Shown here: piece by piece, positions 11,851 to 24,786 of the stretch
How the letters are laid out: each line of letters begins with the position of its first letter
Position numbering within the stretch: the first letter of the stretch is position 1
Assembly (NCBI RefSeq): GCF_009870125.1
Contig: NC_046683.1
Coordinates: forward strand, 37,835,869-37,899,868
From: Drosophila pseudoobscura
Taxonomy: Eukaryota > Arthropoda > Insecta > Diptera > Drosophilidae
Length of the DNA stretch: 64,000 nucleotides
Direction of reading: 5' to 3'
Position numbers and translations under genes: made by a program
The notes under the pieces: model-generated
Told to the model about the DNA's origin: nothing
The model's database searches: none
What the model saw: the letters and a program-made list of their open reading frames with translations, nothing else

Positions 11851-14800
11851 ATTATAGTACCTCCAGTACTGTCCGTGCCATTCCCAACGCGTTTCGAGTT
11901 CATGGTGTGTCGAATTCCAGCCTCTCAAATTGTAGTTTTGTCATTGTTTGTACCATTTGCTTGTGTCGTATGCGCAATTTTCTGTGATCACAATAGTAGT
12001 GTTACATACTTCCATACTAGTGTAAGTCACACACGAAACAAGAATGTCAGTGCCTGGCCACAATCCTTTTCCCCCCGATGGCCTTTATTTGAAATTTTTT
12101 TTTGTTACCCAGCTTTAAATTCGACATTTTATTCGCCAACAATGGCAGTGCTTTTTCTCTCTCTGCCCTCTACTTTTTTTTGTGTAATTTGAAAGACCGT
12201 CTGAGGCTCGAAGCTGCGATCTGGGGTGGATTGCGTGAGCCTTTTTCGGCTGGTTCCAGTTGATTGCATTTTATTGAGTTTATTATTTTGTAATAATGGC
12301 TCATTAATTCTCTCGCCCTTGGTTTCGCCCTCTTTTGGCTCTCGCCCTCGCCCTCTCCGCCTCAGCCTTGCGTGCGTATTCCCTGTGTCTCATTCTGGCC
12401 ACATCAGCATCCCATAAGCCAGGCCCTAAAAAAGATTTATTTACGTTGAATCATGGGGATCGTTAAAAATGCACTTGAGTTCCGTTAATGGACTTGGAAG
12501 ATGATTTGCCAGCAATTGGTGATCGGTTCTGAAAGTCACCTGAATTACCCGCATTTTATTGCGAGCTAGCAGATACGTTCTGTGTTATATTAAACAAGTA
12601 TTGAGAAATACAATAAATGTTTAGTAATTAAAAACTTGTGATCTCTTTGGAAATAGACTGTCCATTTACCGGATATGGGCTCTAAGGCTTTCAGTACACA
12701 TGCTGCTTTCGAGCGATGTTTAATATCTCATATATTATTATCTATTACAAAGATAAATTTATATTTTGAAAGAAGACAATTTCTAGCGAGTATTGTATAT
12801 ATTTCCCTCGTGCCCAAAGCACACGCTTCAGTATCAGAAGAATAGGTAGGGACCGTAAATATCAAATGCGAACTACATTTCAATGTCTTAGCTTGCCCCA
12901 GACTACTTCTAGGTACGTTTTTGGGTATTTTGCTCGAATCATTCTAGATACATTTTGAAGTCGCGTTCACGACCTTCCCAACGCCTGGTACTGCTGCTGA
13001 TGTCTGTGCCACACGCCACACAAATTGACGTAGTACTCTTTCCACCTGGTGTAAATAATCATTTATGTACTCAACGGCTATTTGCTTTTTTGTTTTTCGA
13101 CGCTCTCAGGGTAAGTTTTTCCAAACAATAGCGGGAAAAAATTAGCACAGCTGCTTTAAAACGAAATGAGATGAAAAATAATATAAAAAGCTGAAAACCC
13201 GTCTATTAAACGGTACGAGTAAGTACATGAAAAACACAAATTCAAATATAAATATTTTTGCAACAAATTAAACAAATAGCGGACTGGCAAGGAGACCCCC
13301 TACAAACCGAGAAAACTATTTTATTTTTCCAATATAATTCCTCAATATTTGTTTCGCTCGACGCGAATTGCAATTAGCATCAATTTGCCAGCCAGAGGAG
13401 GAGATGGGGCGGATATATCTAATTGATAGCTTCCATATTTGCTTCAGGTGTCCCAGGTGAAATTCATAGCCCGTACTCTACAGTCTACAGTCTACAGTCT
13501 ACAGTCGCATCCCCAACCCCCAACCCACAACCCACAACCCCCAAATCTAGACCAGACCAGACCAGACTTTGCTTAGCCTTCCCCACTCGAAGGGAGGCAA
13601 GTCGTCACTTTGGGAAATATATTTGAACATTGTTTGCATGTTTCAATTAATGCTGCCGTTGCCGTTGTCGTTGCCGTTGTCGTTGCCGTTGCCGTTGCGG
13701 TGTGTGTTCCGTTCGACATTAGGGTGGACCATTAACACTAGCACGCTAAGTGATCATCCTCCTCCCGGTCAGAGCCCCTTCAACCCTTGCTTGATTATCG
13801 CTAATCAATGAAAAAGTCGAAGCTTGTCTTGCGAAACAGTTTCTGTTGTTGGCTTTTAATCTAGGAATCGGAATCAAAATTGGGACCAAAATTTGAATTG
13901 GAATGGGAATTTTGTTGTCTGTCTGGAGGAGGCCTGTCCACTGCTTAGAGAGCCGAAACCAGTTTTTATATTCATCGTTTTGTTTTGTGTCTTTTTTTAA
14001 ACATTATGACAAATGACATGCCATCGATCAAAATGTGCCGAATAATTTCAAACATATGAATGCTGTTGAGGAAAAGTTTAGAGTCACTCTAGTAATTTGG
14101 CTCATTTTACTGCTCTCTGATGGAAATGATAATTGTGCGTCATGGCAAAAATGTATACTTTGTGGTGAAATTATGTACACAAATATTATTTTTATAGGCC
14201 CCCTCGGGTAAAGGATCTTTGTTCCTATTAGGTTCAGCCACGAGCATGGTTCCGTTGCATACTTTTCGGATTTGTTTATGTTCATTTATTTCATGGGTTT
14301 CCTTGCTTCATACAGGAGTGCATCTGTGTGTTTATAAAAACGAAATAAAAAGACAATTTAAATGAAATTCGTTTTTGAAGATAAGTGACATGATAAAAGT
14401 TCGACAAAAAAAAGTTTGTGGCTTTGTGTATGAGCCGAAAAACTTTAAATGGCTTTAAATTATATCTGCATTCATTAGCTTTTTTGAATTGAAAAGCTCT
14501 AAAAACTCAAAAAGCTAAGTTTAAAAAAGCAAGCTTACGCGCGAATAAAAGAGTAAAAAAAACCAATTTAAAACAAAAGATTCAAAACTTTGGAGTTTCA
14601 AGTCAATCTGAAAGAATTTGTTTCGTTCGAGATGTTTAATGTTTCAGCCCAATATTGGAGCTCTCTACAACTGTCCCCAGAGAGTCGTATTTACATTTCA
14701 TTCATTTTTCCACAACTTTTTTCGAATTTTGTGTGTGTGTGTGTGTTTTTCTTTTTAAACAAGCAAAAATACATGAATGGTGTGCTAAAGGACCATGTAA

Positions 14801-17800
14801 ACGCATGCAAATTATAATTATTATTTAATTTTATTGGTCTACCGGCACATTTTCCTTGAGGTTTGCATAAAACTATAAAACAATATATGTTTAAGATTCA
14901 ATAGTGCAAATAGTACTGGCTTATGCATATCGGCAGTGGAATAAAGAACCGTTGCCGCCACGCCCAGTATACTCGCAAGCCCTCCTCGGCGACTAGCCCC
15001 TTCCCCTTCCTCATTTACCATACGAGTATGGTCACTTGCACAGTAAATACTCGTAAAAGTTCAATGTTTGAATACATTAAACTTAAAAAGCAAGCACAAA
15101 GAGACGGCGGCAGCATATCGTACAATGATGATATGGGTGGGGAGGTAGGCTTTTGTGGCTGTTCGAGGTACTGACAATGCGAGGAACATTCACAAAATGA
15201 CCATTTTCAATAACACTCACGTAGCATCCGAGTCAATAAATTACAGCAACAACAGCAATGACAAGTGAAGCGAATAAAAGTTCCACAATTGAAATTTCGT
15301 TGGTGGCCGGGCCGGCACGTTCGACAACAGCCACAGAAGCGACAGCAACGGGAGCAGCAATGAAACGTCTGCCCGAAAGACCCAGACAAGAAATCGGAAG
15401 GTTACCTCATCGGTGACCGCGACGGCTGGGTACCCTTAAAACTGGAATTCGACTGAAATATGTCTCAATAAAGGATACAATATTGAAGACTTACAAACGA
15501 GTAGATGTAGGTGAAGGATGAAGGATGAAAGTTTCAATGATAATAATCAGTGCAATAAAGTTTTTATTCAATTGTTCAGTATATGGTAGACCTATTTAAA
15601 AAGCCTCTATGTCCAACGAGAGGGACATAGGTAGAGGTAGAGGTAGAGGGAGCTAGAGAGGAGACGAAAACAAAAAATATGTATGTGAAGGCCAAGGACG
15701 TATCGACATTCCTTGCATACATGATTGGGTCAAGGGATTTCCCCTTTCACATACGTAGTTGTTAGTTGTTCCTCCATATCGCAGGAGCTGGTCAACCAAT
15801 AGCTTTTATTGTCTTTTCGAGCACAATTCAAGTGTCAAGAAAATTAGTAAAGAACAATCTACATACATATGTATGTACATGCATGTACGTTCAAAGGATA
15901 CAATATCCAGGACCCGTTGTTCAGATCTGATCAGACGAATTGATGAATATGAATCCTTTACCTACTCAGACTGGCTTTCAGTCATCTTTGGCTCATGTGG
16001 GTGATTCCCGCGCCGATATTTTCTCTCTTCCCATGAATAATTATCACCTATGTCACTCGATAATGAACAAAAATCAATTAAGTTTCGATAAGCATTTCGA
16101 GTTGCATTTTTATATATTAATTAATTAACTTATTCTCCTTTCTGGCTGTCTCTTCGATTTTTGTTTGTCTCTTCTCTAAACGAATACGTTTAGAAAAACA
16201 CTCGCATGAATGCGTCATTCGACAGAAAACAAGAAATTAATTAAGCAGTTATCAAAATGTTAATACTCTGCTCGTGATTGTAGATATGAACGTTAGGTCT
16301 GGAATAGCAAGAAAGGTACTAAAATTAGGTTTGAGGTAAGGTTCGGCTTGATTTTAATTGAATTTATTAAATCAGTTAAGGGTGAAAGTCTTCGATTGAA
16401 CTGGCTCAAAGTTGTAACCCATTGTATAAAAAAAGATTTTTCAATAAAAAATATCAAAATTTGTACATATGTACATATGTATGTGCTCGTATTTATTTGT
16501 GAATTATAGGAAAACGTTTGAAGGGGAAGTCTATCCTTATTTCAATAGATATGTACATATGTTATATTAGTAGTGTGATACATCATCAAAAAGATTATGG
16601 TTATGCTTCTTGGCAGAAAATAAGCACTCGTCGACTCAGAAATATACATGGAGGACCCTGTAGAGTTTGGGCTGATATCAAAATAGAACAGAACAGAATC
16701 CATTTCAGGATTAGAGCTGGCATTTGTTTTTGAAACATTTTCAAAAATACTGGTATAAAATTGGAAACAAAAATGTTTGCCGTCGGTTCATCATTGCGGC
16801 GGAGCAGGTGGGGCTGGAGTGGAGCTGTCGCTGGAGTGTAGGAGAAGCGGGGCGACTTGATCTGGGGTTTTGAACTGGTCTTGGCTACCTTACCGGTTCA
16901 CCTTGTAAATCAGCGCCACATACTCATATGTACTAAAAATACCAGTGATCCGAGCTCTTCGCTGCTGTTCATTCGTGTGTGCCACCGTGCAGTCGGCCGA
17001 CTGGAAGTTGGCCAACGTCAACCGATATCAACGATATCAGCGGCCCCTGAACCGCCTCTAATAGTTTAATATAAGCCAAACCTACCGGCCATTTTGTTTG
17101 CCAATTTTTACCTTCTTCTTTGGTTTCGGTTTTGGTTTGTTTATGTTGTTTTCAGGCCTTGTTGCTGTTGCTGTTGCTGTTGCCGTTGTTTCTGTGGGTG
17201 TGGAGTTCTTCGAACTCGGCGGGGTTTTTGAAATTTCATGAAAAATTACCCAACCCGCTACGACAGGGCAAAAATCTTCTGCGGCCATCAGGTGAACGAT
17301 AACAGACTGAGAAGAAGTCGGCCCAAGAGTTTTGCCATTGCGGAAGCCTTATTTAAACGGTTTTATTATTTTTTTTTTGCGTTCTTTCAGCCAAATATAA
17401 AACGTGCCGGGGTCCGTTGCCCGTTGACCGATTTGTTAGCTTCGGAACAGAAAACAAAAACCAAAATATACTCGGAGTCGGAGTCAGAGTGGAAGGAAAA
17501 GAAGAAGAAGCTAGAAGACTATATAATAAGATGTGTCTTGAAATCAAAAATTACACATACACGAGCGTTTCGCGAGAAAAAATAGCGACACACTCGTACC
17601 CATGAGTGTGTTTATCTGCGCGTATGGAAATACATATTCGTATTCGGATGTCGGATGCGTACACCTGAAATTATTTGTAGAGTCGGCTGACAAGACTGTT
17701 ATGGCTTGATTGTCTCAGGGTTGGGAGTTCTTTGATCCCCACAATAGCAGCCTCTGGCAGTTCCTGCTTTTGTGGCTGTGCCTCTTTAATATCAATGCTG

Positions 17801-20800
17801 GTTTTTCTCTATGCCAAATGCCACAGAATACCTATAATACCATCCGTACCATCCAACATCTATAGAGAGAAGTAGAGAGAGAGGCAGAGTGAGAGTGAGA
17901 GTGAGAGAGCGGGATCAGCGGAGGAAGATCTCAGTAATACTATACGTATGTAGGTTTCAAGAGGTCCAGCGAATACTCGAAAACAGTGGCATGTTGTTCC
18001 ACATGCGTCTTAAATATCGTCTAAAGTTTGGTTTTCGAATAAGGCCAAAGAAACAAACGGGGAATTTGGGCACTTCACAATTTCAAGCTTACGTTAAACA
18101 ACCCCTATAAGAATTATAGATAACCAGAGAGCTAAGCTCTCTGCAACTTTCTCTCTTCAGGGACGGATATTTTATCTGTTTCAAGCTCATGAGGAGCAAT
18201 TGTAAGTCTCTATGTTTTCTATTCTATTCTATTGTTAGTAACATTAAATATCTGAATCCGAAACGTGCCTACTCCTGTTGAGTACCTGCTCACATGTACC
18301 TCATGTATCGATCACACACGATGTCTTCCCCTGGTGACTTTTTGTGCTTTGCGTTAACCTGTTACGGAGTTTTTCAGATCGCAAAGCATTCCAAAACCGA
18401 CAGCCGCGCCCTAAGAACTTTCCATTTCTGTGGCATTCTCTAGTTGGACAATATACAATATACACACATACATATACACACATTCATATGGATTTGTATG
18501 TGCATATGTACATCTGTACAGGTATGGTATACCATTCTCTATTCATTTTGTAAGTATGACTAGGGAGAAAGAGAGATCAATTAAAAGAGATGATTGCCTT
18601 GCTGTCAATTAAACACTTGGCTTGGCTAAAGTGTATGTTCATAGTGTTAATTGCTAATGACTGGCTCAATTCAATTGAAATGTCTATATCCGACTCTTAC
18701 CTCAGCTCCTAATCAATGGATCAGCGTGACTGATCGAGGGGGCACGTGTGAGAAGGGAGAAGACCTCGGTCGGAAAACCTTGAAAAATAAAATCTACTTA
18801 AATCCAGTTGGGTTAGGACATTCTTGCCACCGTAATCATTTACGTATCTACGAGATACTTGATATTTGTAGGTATGAAAGCGCGAAGCCCTCTGTACCCT
18901 ATACATCTACTTCTTTTGTAATCTAAAGATTATCTAAGCGAAAATTGTATCCAATTAACAACCACTTTTCTAATGCAAATTTGAAATTTCAAAACTTAAA
19001 AAAAAAATAGTAAAATCAGTTCATATTGTATTTACATTGCATTGCGCAAATCGATATGAGCCTCTAATTGAATATTAATTAACCGCGACCATATCAAAAT
19101 TTTCCACCGAAAAAGAGGTTTTGAAGCTGCTATTCGCGAGTAAATGTTAGAAGATCATGTCAAAATATTGAAAAAACGAGTATGGAAAGCAATTCGATGG
19201 AATCTTTAACACACGTAATGCCAACGCTTCCCCAGACAAGTGGGGAATTCGAGGAAGATTCAATTGAGCGGCCGGACACAACCAGTTAACAGTGTCAGTT
19301 ATGGTCAGATGAGATGAGTCTCATTTGATCTGATCTGTCATAAAAATCAATTTAACGCCCAGTGTCTACAACCTTTTATGAGCAACTGTAAACACCGTGC
19401 TAATCAAATGGGCAAATGTGACATTTTTGAGAGTTTTTTTTTGTGCTTGGTTATTCTCCAATGTTTTTTTTGCTGGTCGCGGTCCGTTTGGTTTTGGTGG
19501 AGGCCTGTGGGTGGGGCTGGCAGGGGTTAAGGAATGAAAACTGACGGCTGCAGTTTGCTTTAACACTTTGAGAAAAAGCACATAAAAGAAGGCTTTGCGG
19601 TTTCGATATCTTCCGCATACACTGGAAAAGAAATCGCAAGAAATATTTTCTCGTTTCGTTCAGTGTTTGTAATGCGGAATAATTGCTAAAAATTATAACT
19701 GAATATTCGGCCAGGCTCCGTTTTTTGCACTTTCACAAAAGTTTTCCGATTGATCGGAGATGTACTTATTATGAGCTCCAGATTTTGAAAATTTTTCTGA
19801 ATTTGAAATGTTTTTGCTAGCTCCATGGAGTTCCTAATTAGCCAAGCCAATGAATGTTTACTGACTTCCGTATAATAGATGTGCTTTATTCATGTATGCT
19901 GATAGTGATATATGTATGTACATACTAGCAGGCTCGCTCAAATGACCGGGTATCGTGTTCCATCAGCTTCTCTGTTGACCTCCATCCATTCCATCCCTCC
20001 TCCACCATGTCTAGTGACTATGCCTGTCACATTTTGTACAGTTTGCACAATGATAATAGGCAATTAGATGACTGAAACTACTGCATCTGCTAACTTACCC
20101 AAAGGGAGTCTGACAATCCAGCAATCTGACAACCTTCATCAGAAAAATGCGATTGCATGATTGCCATATTTAGTTAATCTATCAATTATTGCATACAAAT
20201 AATTGAAAATGGTTTAGGCAAATAATAAAGACACTGATCCACCTACCTGTCTGCCCTATCCCCTGTCCCACTGCTCATCGAAGCATGTCAAAGTCACGGT
20301 CACGTGCCCACCGGCTTGTTTGAAAAGTTCTCACTTGGAGATGAATGGGAATTGGAATGGGGATTGGATTTTGGATTGATTAGATTGCATGGGAGTTGAG
20401 TGGAGGGGGTGGACTGGAGAAAAGTGGAGTAGATGATTTCCGTCTTTCGGCCATCGCAACATCCATTTGCGTGTTCAGCTTTATTCGCTTTACTTTATTC
20501 CACCACCTTCTACGTTACTTATTTGCCTTTTTGCGCAATAAAACATGTTATTTATTTGTTTCCGAAAATATTATTTATTTAATTAATTTAATATTAATTT
20601 ATATACCCGTATTTACCCAACAGGCAAATGCGAACGGAGAGACGCAAAAACATTGTACATACATACGATGTGCCCGTAAGTACATACTTATACGTACTCT
20701 GTGTATTTTTCGTGTTTGCTATTCTCATTTTGATTAAATGCTGTTTCTTTATTTAGTCAAATGAGAAGAGAACTGCCTGCGGGTGCAGTGGGTTGTCGTG

Positions 20801-21747
20801 GTCTGGTCTTGGTCGAACGTAAGGAAGCGCGTTGGAGCAAAGTCAAGTGGAGTGGTTTGCGATATGCGACAAATTAAAATTGAAAATCAAATTGCATCAA
20901 AGCTGGAAATACTCGCACCGTGAATTCCCAATTACCCAATCGGCAGCCGTTGACGTGGTGTGCACTATCTGATGCTATTTTCCATCCTGTCAATTCTCAT
21001 CGATCTTGCCTTAGAAACAGCTCTTGTTGTCCTTGTCGCTCCTATATGACATGTTGCCTCTACAAGTTTTCTCTCTCTTGTATAATCTCAACACTCTGTC
21101 AGGCTTTTTGCTGGTTTTCCTGTGGCTCCTCCTGTGGCTCCTCCTGAGGATGCTGAGGGTTAATCATCTAAGTAGTTGTTTCCAATTACCCAGTTTGCGT
21201 TTTTCCTATTAAGAAAGTAAATTCTATCGTGAGATCTCCCATTTCTTTTTAATACTTGTATATATGGAAACTTCGAATAACTTTAAAACAAAAAACCAAT
21301 CAACCAATCTGCGTTTGCCATTACCTTTTCGAGCATCTCTGGTGTTACAGCGTTGATTTCATAGCGAATGTTTTTCTTACGCTGGTCTATAGTCTAAGGC
21401 TTGTTGGCGTAAACCTTACTTTTTAGAAAGCCCCACAAAAAGAAGTCCGGTGGGGTTAAAACAGCCGATCTGGGTGGCCTTTCAATTCCACGAATTCGTT
21501 TAAGGTGTTTGCAGTTCTAAATATCTCGAAAAATTTTGTCTTTTCTAGAGCCATTTTCACGAAAATGAAATTCTGGAACTTACACGCAACTTAAACGTCA
21601 AAATAAAACTAAAGAGCTGTGCAAAAATGGAATTCAAAATATACACATACTTACGGTCAAAATCGTGGACTGTTACGTAACATCCGTACACACATTTAAA
21701 ATTAAATTTTCCCAAGAAAGCATGGAACTGCGTAATTTTATTTTAAT
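11851..21747. other. Gene-free, repeat-rich DNA
   Basis: About 9.9 kb without a supportable gene. It holds a CTACAGT heptamer run (13478-13506), a GTTGCC/GTTGTC hexamer run (13651-13700), a GGTAGA run (15628-15651) and TACATATGTA tracts (near 15862, 16462, 18464-18512 and 19912). Open frames such as 17238-17585 and 18651-18926 show no domain, and their borders do not look spliced. It may be the intron or flank of a gene outside the window. Confidence 0.55.
13651..13700. repeat. GTTGCC/GTTGTC hexanucleotide repeat
   Basis: About eight consecutive hexamer units alternate between GTTGCC and GTTGTC. Confidence 0.8.
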
Positions 21748-22011
21748 ATTTATACCCGTTACTAAAAATAGGGGTATAGGGGTATATTATATAGTCCATA
21801 GTATATTATATATAGTATATTATATATATTATATATAGTATATTGTCCAGATGGAATCGTTTCCGACCCCATAAAGTATATATATTCTTGATCAGCATCA
21901 ATAACCGATCTGTTCCGTCCCCACAAAGAGCGAAAATCTGTGGCATCCACAATTTCAAAGATTCGAGAAAACAGAATCGAAAACAAATGCAGAATCGTAG
22001 AGGATGACTAT
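21748..22011 (+). mobile_element. Mini-me/DINE-1-like repeat, left part
   Basis: It begins TATACCCGTTACT, contains an expanded TA tract (about 21790-21845), then the conserved core CCGACCCCATAAAGTATATA and TTCTTGATCAGCATCAATA, and runs into GCAGAATCGTAGAGGATGAC. The (GTCY)n tract seen in other copies is nearly absent here. The element is interrupted by the adjoining minus-strand LINE. Confidence 0.8.
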
Positions 22012-23016
22012 TTCTGCATCTGGCAAGAGGCGATGCAATTACTGCATCATCAAGTTTCCCGTCTGAAACCAGCAGAAGGCTGTTACGCCAGAATGCAGGA
22101 AAGATAGCTATTAGTCTAATATTCGAGGAAAATTAGTACTAAAATTACTAAGAGAACTAGGCGTACAAATACCACTACAATTACTAATTACTAGAAAGGT
22201 GTGTAAGGATAAGTATTTTAATAAGAGGAAGAGAATTAGTGGTGCATATAATATGGTAGAGGGAATTATAATCCGAGCAAAAGACCCTAAACGGTTCATG
22301 CAAGGAATAATTCGATCTACAAAGTGGAAGGAACAATGGTATAAAATTTCTAGTCAGTCTAATAGGAATCGTTAAGTTTATGCGGCTCAACAGATCAGGG
22401 CTGTCTATGTCACCCCTGATCAAGTTGTGCATAAATATCACACCAAGCATTTTTCTACGGTTAACTAAGGATGGGAGGTTTACTAATAGTAGTCTACTAG
22501 AGTAAGAACAAAGAGTAAAAAGTTTTTCTGTACTGATTCTATAAGGTCCTGGTGTACTTTGTACTGAGGGCACCATACACAGGAACCGTACTCTAAGATC
22601 GGACGATCAAGCGAGGTATAGAGAGTCTTTGTTATATAGGCGTCGTCAAATTCCTTTGACCACCTCTTTATAAACCCAATCACGCCCATGGCCTTATTTA
22701 CCATGGTAGAAATGTGTTCAGAAAACTTTAACTTTTGGTCTAACATAACCCCAAGATCATTCTCCAGGGTGATTCTCTCAAGAGAACCACCAAATAGGGT
22801 ATAGGGACCCAAAACAGGGGCTAGAACGATGAAATGTTATAACTTTGCATTTCGAGGCATTAAGGTGTAACAAGTTTGCACAACACCATGACTGAAAGTT
22901 ATTGAGATCGGATTGCAAGCGAGAATGAAATGAAATTTCCTTATACTGGACACTGAGTTTAACATCATCCGCATACATAAGCACTCGAGAGTATGTTAAT
23001 ACCGAAGGTAGGTCAT
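22012..23016 (-). mobile_element. 5'-truncated CR1/Jockey-like LINE (reverse copy)
   Basis: This is the reverse-oriented relative of the longer LINE at 30.8-34.1 kb. It keeps the C-terminal part of ORF2, from just upstream of the YADD catalytic box through the C-terminal region, and a 3' UTR. The frame is broken: a deletion of roughly 46 bp removes the block corresponding to ALRGLNWDAGVRLPS and shifts the frame, so two overlapping open segments (22184-22576 and 22483-23083) remain. The 3' UTR also lacks about 90 bp present in the longer copy. The 3' end carries the hairpin GATGCA-GTAAT-TGCATC (22032-22048). It is a dead copy, sandwiched between oppositely oriented mini-me repeats. Confidence 0.9.
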
Positions 23017-23580
23017 ACCAAATTTGGTTGCTCTGGCTCTTATGGGTTCTGAGATCCTTGAACTCATATTTTGCAATTGGCAAAACCGACCATGAAACCT
23101 GTGTGTTAGAGTGAGACAGAGCGAGAAAGAATGAAATTGTTTTCTTGATTCTGGCTATAATAATTATTCGATCTGGTTGAGATTTTACTCTCTAAAACAT
23201 ATAGTCATCCTCTACGATTCTGCGGTTTTTGGTTCTATCGTATCTTTAAAAATGTGGATGCCACAGATTTTCGTCCTTTGTGGGGGCGGAAGTGGGCGGG
23301 GCGAAGTTTTGAAATATTTTTGTAGCAGTGACATATCACAGAAGTCTGGATCCAAAACATCGTTGCTCTAGCTCTTATAGTCTTTGAGCACTAGGCGCTG
23401 AAGGGGACGGACAGACGGACGGACGGATAGACAGACAGGGCTCAATCGACTCAGCTATTGATGCTGATCAAGAATATATATACTTTATGGGGTCGGAAAC
23501 GATTCCTTCTGGACGTTACACACATCTACTTTCACCACAAATCTAATATACCCAAATTCTCATTTTGAGTATCGGGTATA
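23017..23580 (-). mobile_element. Mini-me/DINE-1-like repeat
   Basis: Read on the minus strand it starts TATACCCGATACTC (23567-23580), followed by the TTCTTGATCAGCATCAATAG core, a short (GTCY)n tract (about 23410-23442), the CCCCGCCCACTTCC segment and the GAAAATCTGTGGCATCCAC segment. It ends against the truncated LINE. Confidence 0.8.
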
Positions 23581-24298
23581 AAAATGTACAAAATTCGTTA
23601 AGCTTTGCAGATTATTAGAACAAATCAAGTAGATAACTTTAAAAATTCATTCAAAAGAGCTTGTGGATGGTTTCTCCAATTAGCCGACATTTTATTCCGA
23701 TTATATAAAAATATGGCTCACAATTAAAATTACGATATGTCGTTTATTCTTATTCTGGGCGGGGAATATGGGAATACTACTAATCAGGGATCGCAAATAA
23801 GAGTTATGAATGCAAAAGTTACCCAAAGAAATCAATGTGAAGGAAATATGTTTCGGCAACATGGAATACACCAAAATTTATCGGTATCAGAAAAAACTTA
23901 TATATCCCAATTTTTGGTAATAATATTTTTAATAAAAATGAGAAATAACACTTATTTTTTAGTATTTCAATAGAAATAAAAATAATTATATTGGATTTTT
24001 TTTATTTGAAAAGTTTAATTTATGAGTAATTCCATATCTTTTATTTTTAAAATCAAAAATAAAAGTTTTTTAACTGATTATTGAAAAATAATTGTAATTT
24101 ATAATGTAATAATTGACTGCAATTTTTTATTTTAAAACTTATAACAGATACGGTCCCTGCTACTAATGGATCTAAATTTGAAATTTTAATAACAATTTCT
24201 GTATCTACAGCGGCTACAAATGAGTATTCGTGCGCGCCATTTAATTTTCCCTGAGCGCGTAACTGAAATTCTATTTGTTTACATTTCGTAACATTGTT
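23581..24298. other. AT-rich spacer with an unexplained open frame
   Basis: The sequence is very AT-rich. On the minus strand an open frame covering 24053-24391, about the last 90 bp of which fall in the neighbouring mini-me copy, reads more like protein than its surroundings (for example QLRAQGKLNGAHEYSFVAA). I cannot assign it to a family; an old transposon fragment is the simplest explanation. Confidence 0.45.
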
Positions 24299-24786
24299 AT
24301 ATCCAAAACTCAAAAAGAGTATAGGGGTATATTCGATTTTCGCGGGAAAGGGATGTGTGTAACGCCCAGAAGGAAGTGTCTCCGACCACACAAATTATAA
24401 ATATGCTTGATCAGCATCAATAGCCAAGTTTTTAGAGCCACATCTGTCCGTCCGTCTGTCTGAGTAACAGCAACGAAATTTTGTATCCAGACTTTTGTGA
24501 TAACACACTATCAAATTTCTTTCAAAATTCTGCCACGCCTCTCCCCGCCGGCATAAAGAAAGAAAATCTGTGGCATCCACAATTTTGAAGATACGAGAAA
24601 AAAACACGCAGAATCGTAGAGAACGACCATATCTTACTTATTATTCTTACTTATTTTCTGTGTCTCTCTAACACACGCTTCGTGCTGAACGTGTGCGCCC
24701 TCTGCCGGAGGGGAGTCATACTGACTGAGTATCGGGTACAAACGTAGAGTCGCGGCCGTAGCAGCGACTTACACCACTCCCCCTCG
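24299..24786 (+). mobile_element. Mini-me/DINE-1-like repeat, near full length
   Basis: The copy carries the left end (CTCAAAAAGAGTATAGGGG), the GATCAGCATCAATAGCC core, a short GTCY tract near 24445, the GAAAATCTGTGGCATCCAC block, and the right end ACTGAGTATCGGGTA followed by a GTAGAGTCGCGGCCG segment ending CCCCCTCG. It is non-coding. Confidence 0.8.

Noticed and set aside
15207-15389. Cys-rich minus-strand frame ending near a GTGAGT donor
   Set aside because: The cysteines come from CTG/TGC-type repeat sequence, and other frames are equally open. No family pattern is seen.
16284-16335. 52-nt segment with acceptor- and donor-like borders
   Set aside because: It is short, AT-rich, reads as a nondescript peptide, and has no compatible neighbouring exon.
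17238-17585. 115-codon plus-strand frame
   Set aside because: It contains T-rich and GAGTCG-repeat-derived residues, with no domain and no supporting splice sites.
20624-20675. 52-nt segment between AACAG and GTAAGT
   Set aside because: It includes ACATACATACG microsatellite sequence and has no partner exon; a chance match to splice signals is likely.
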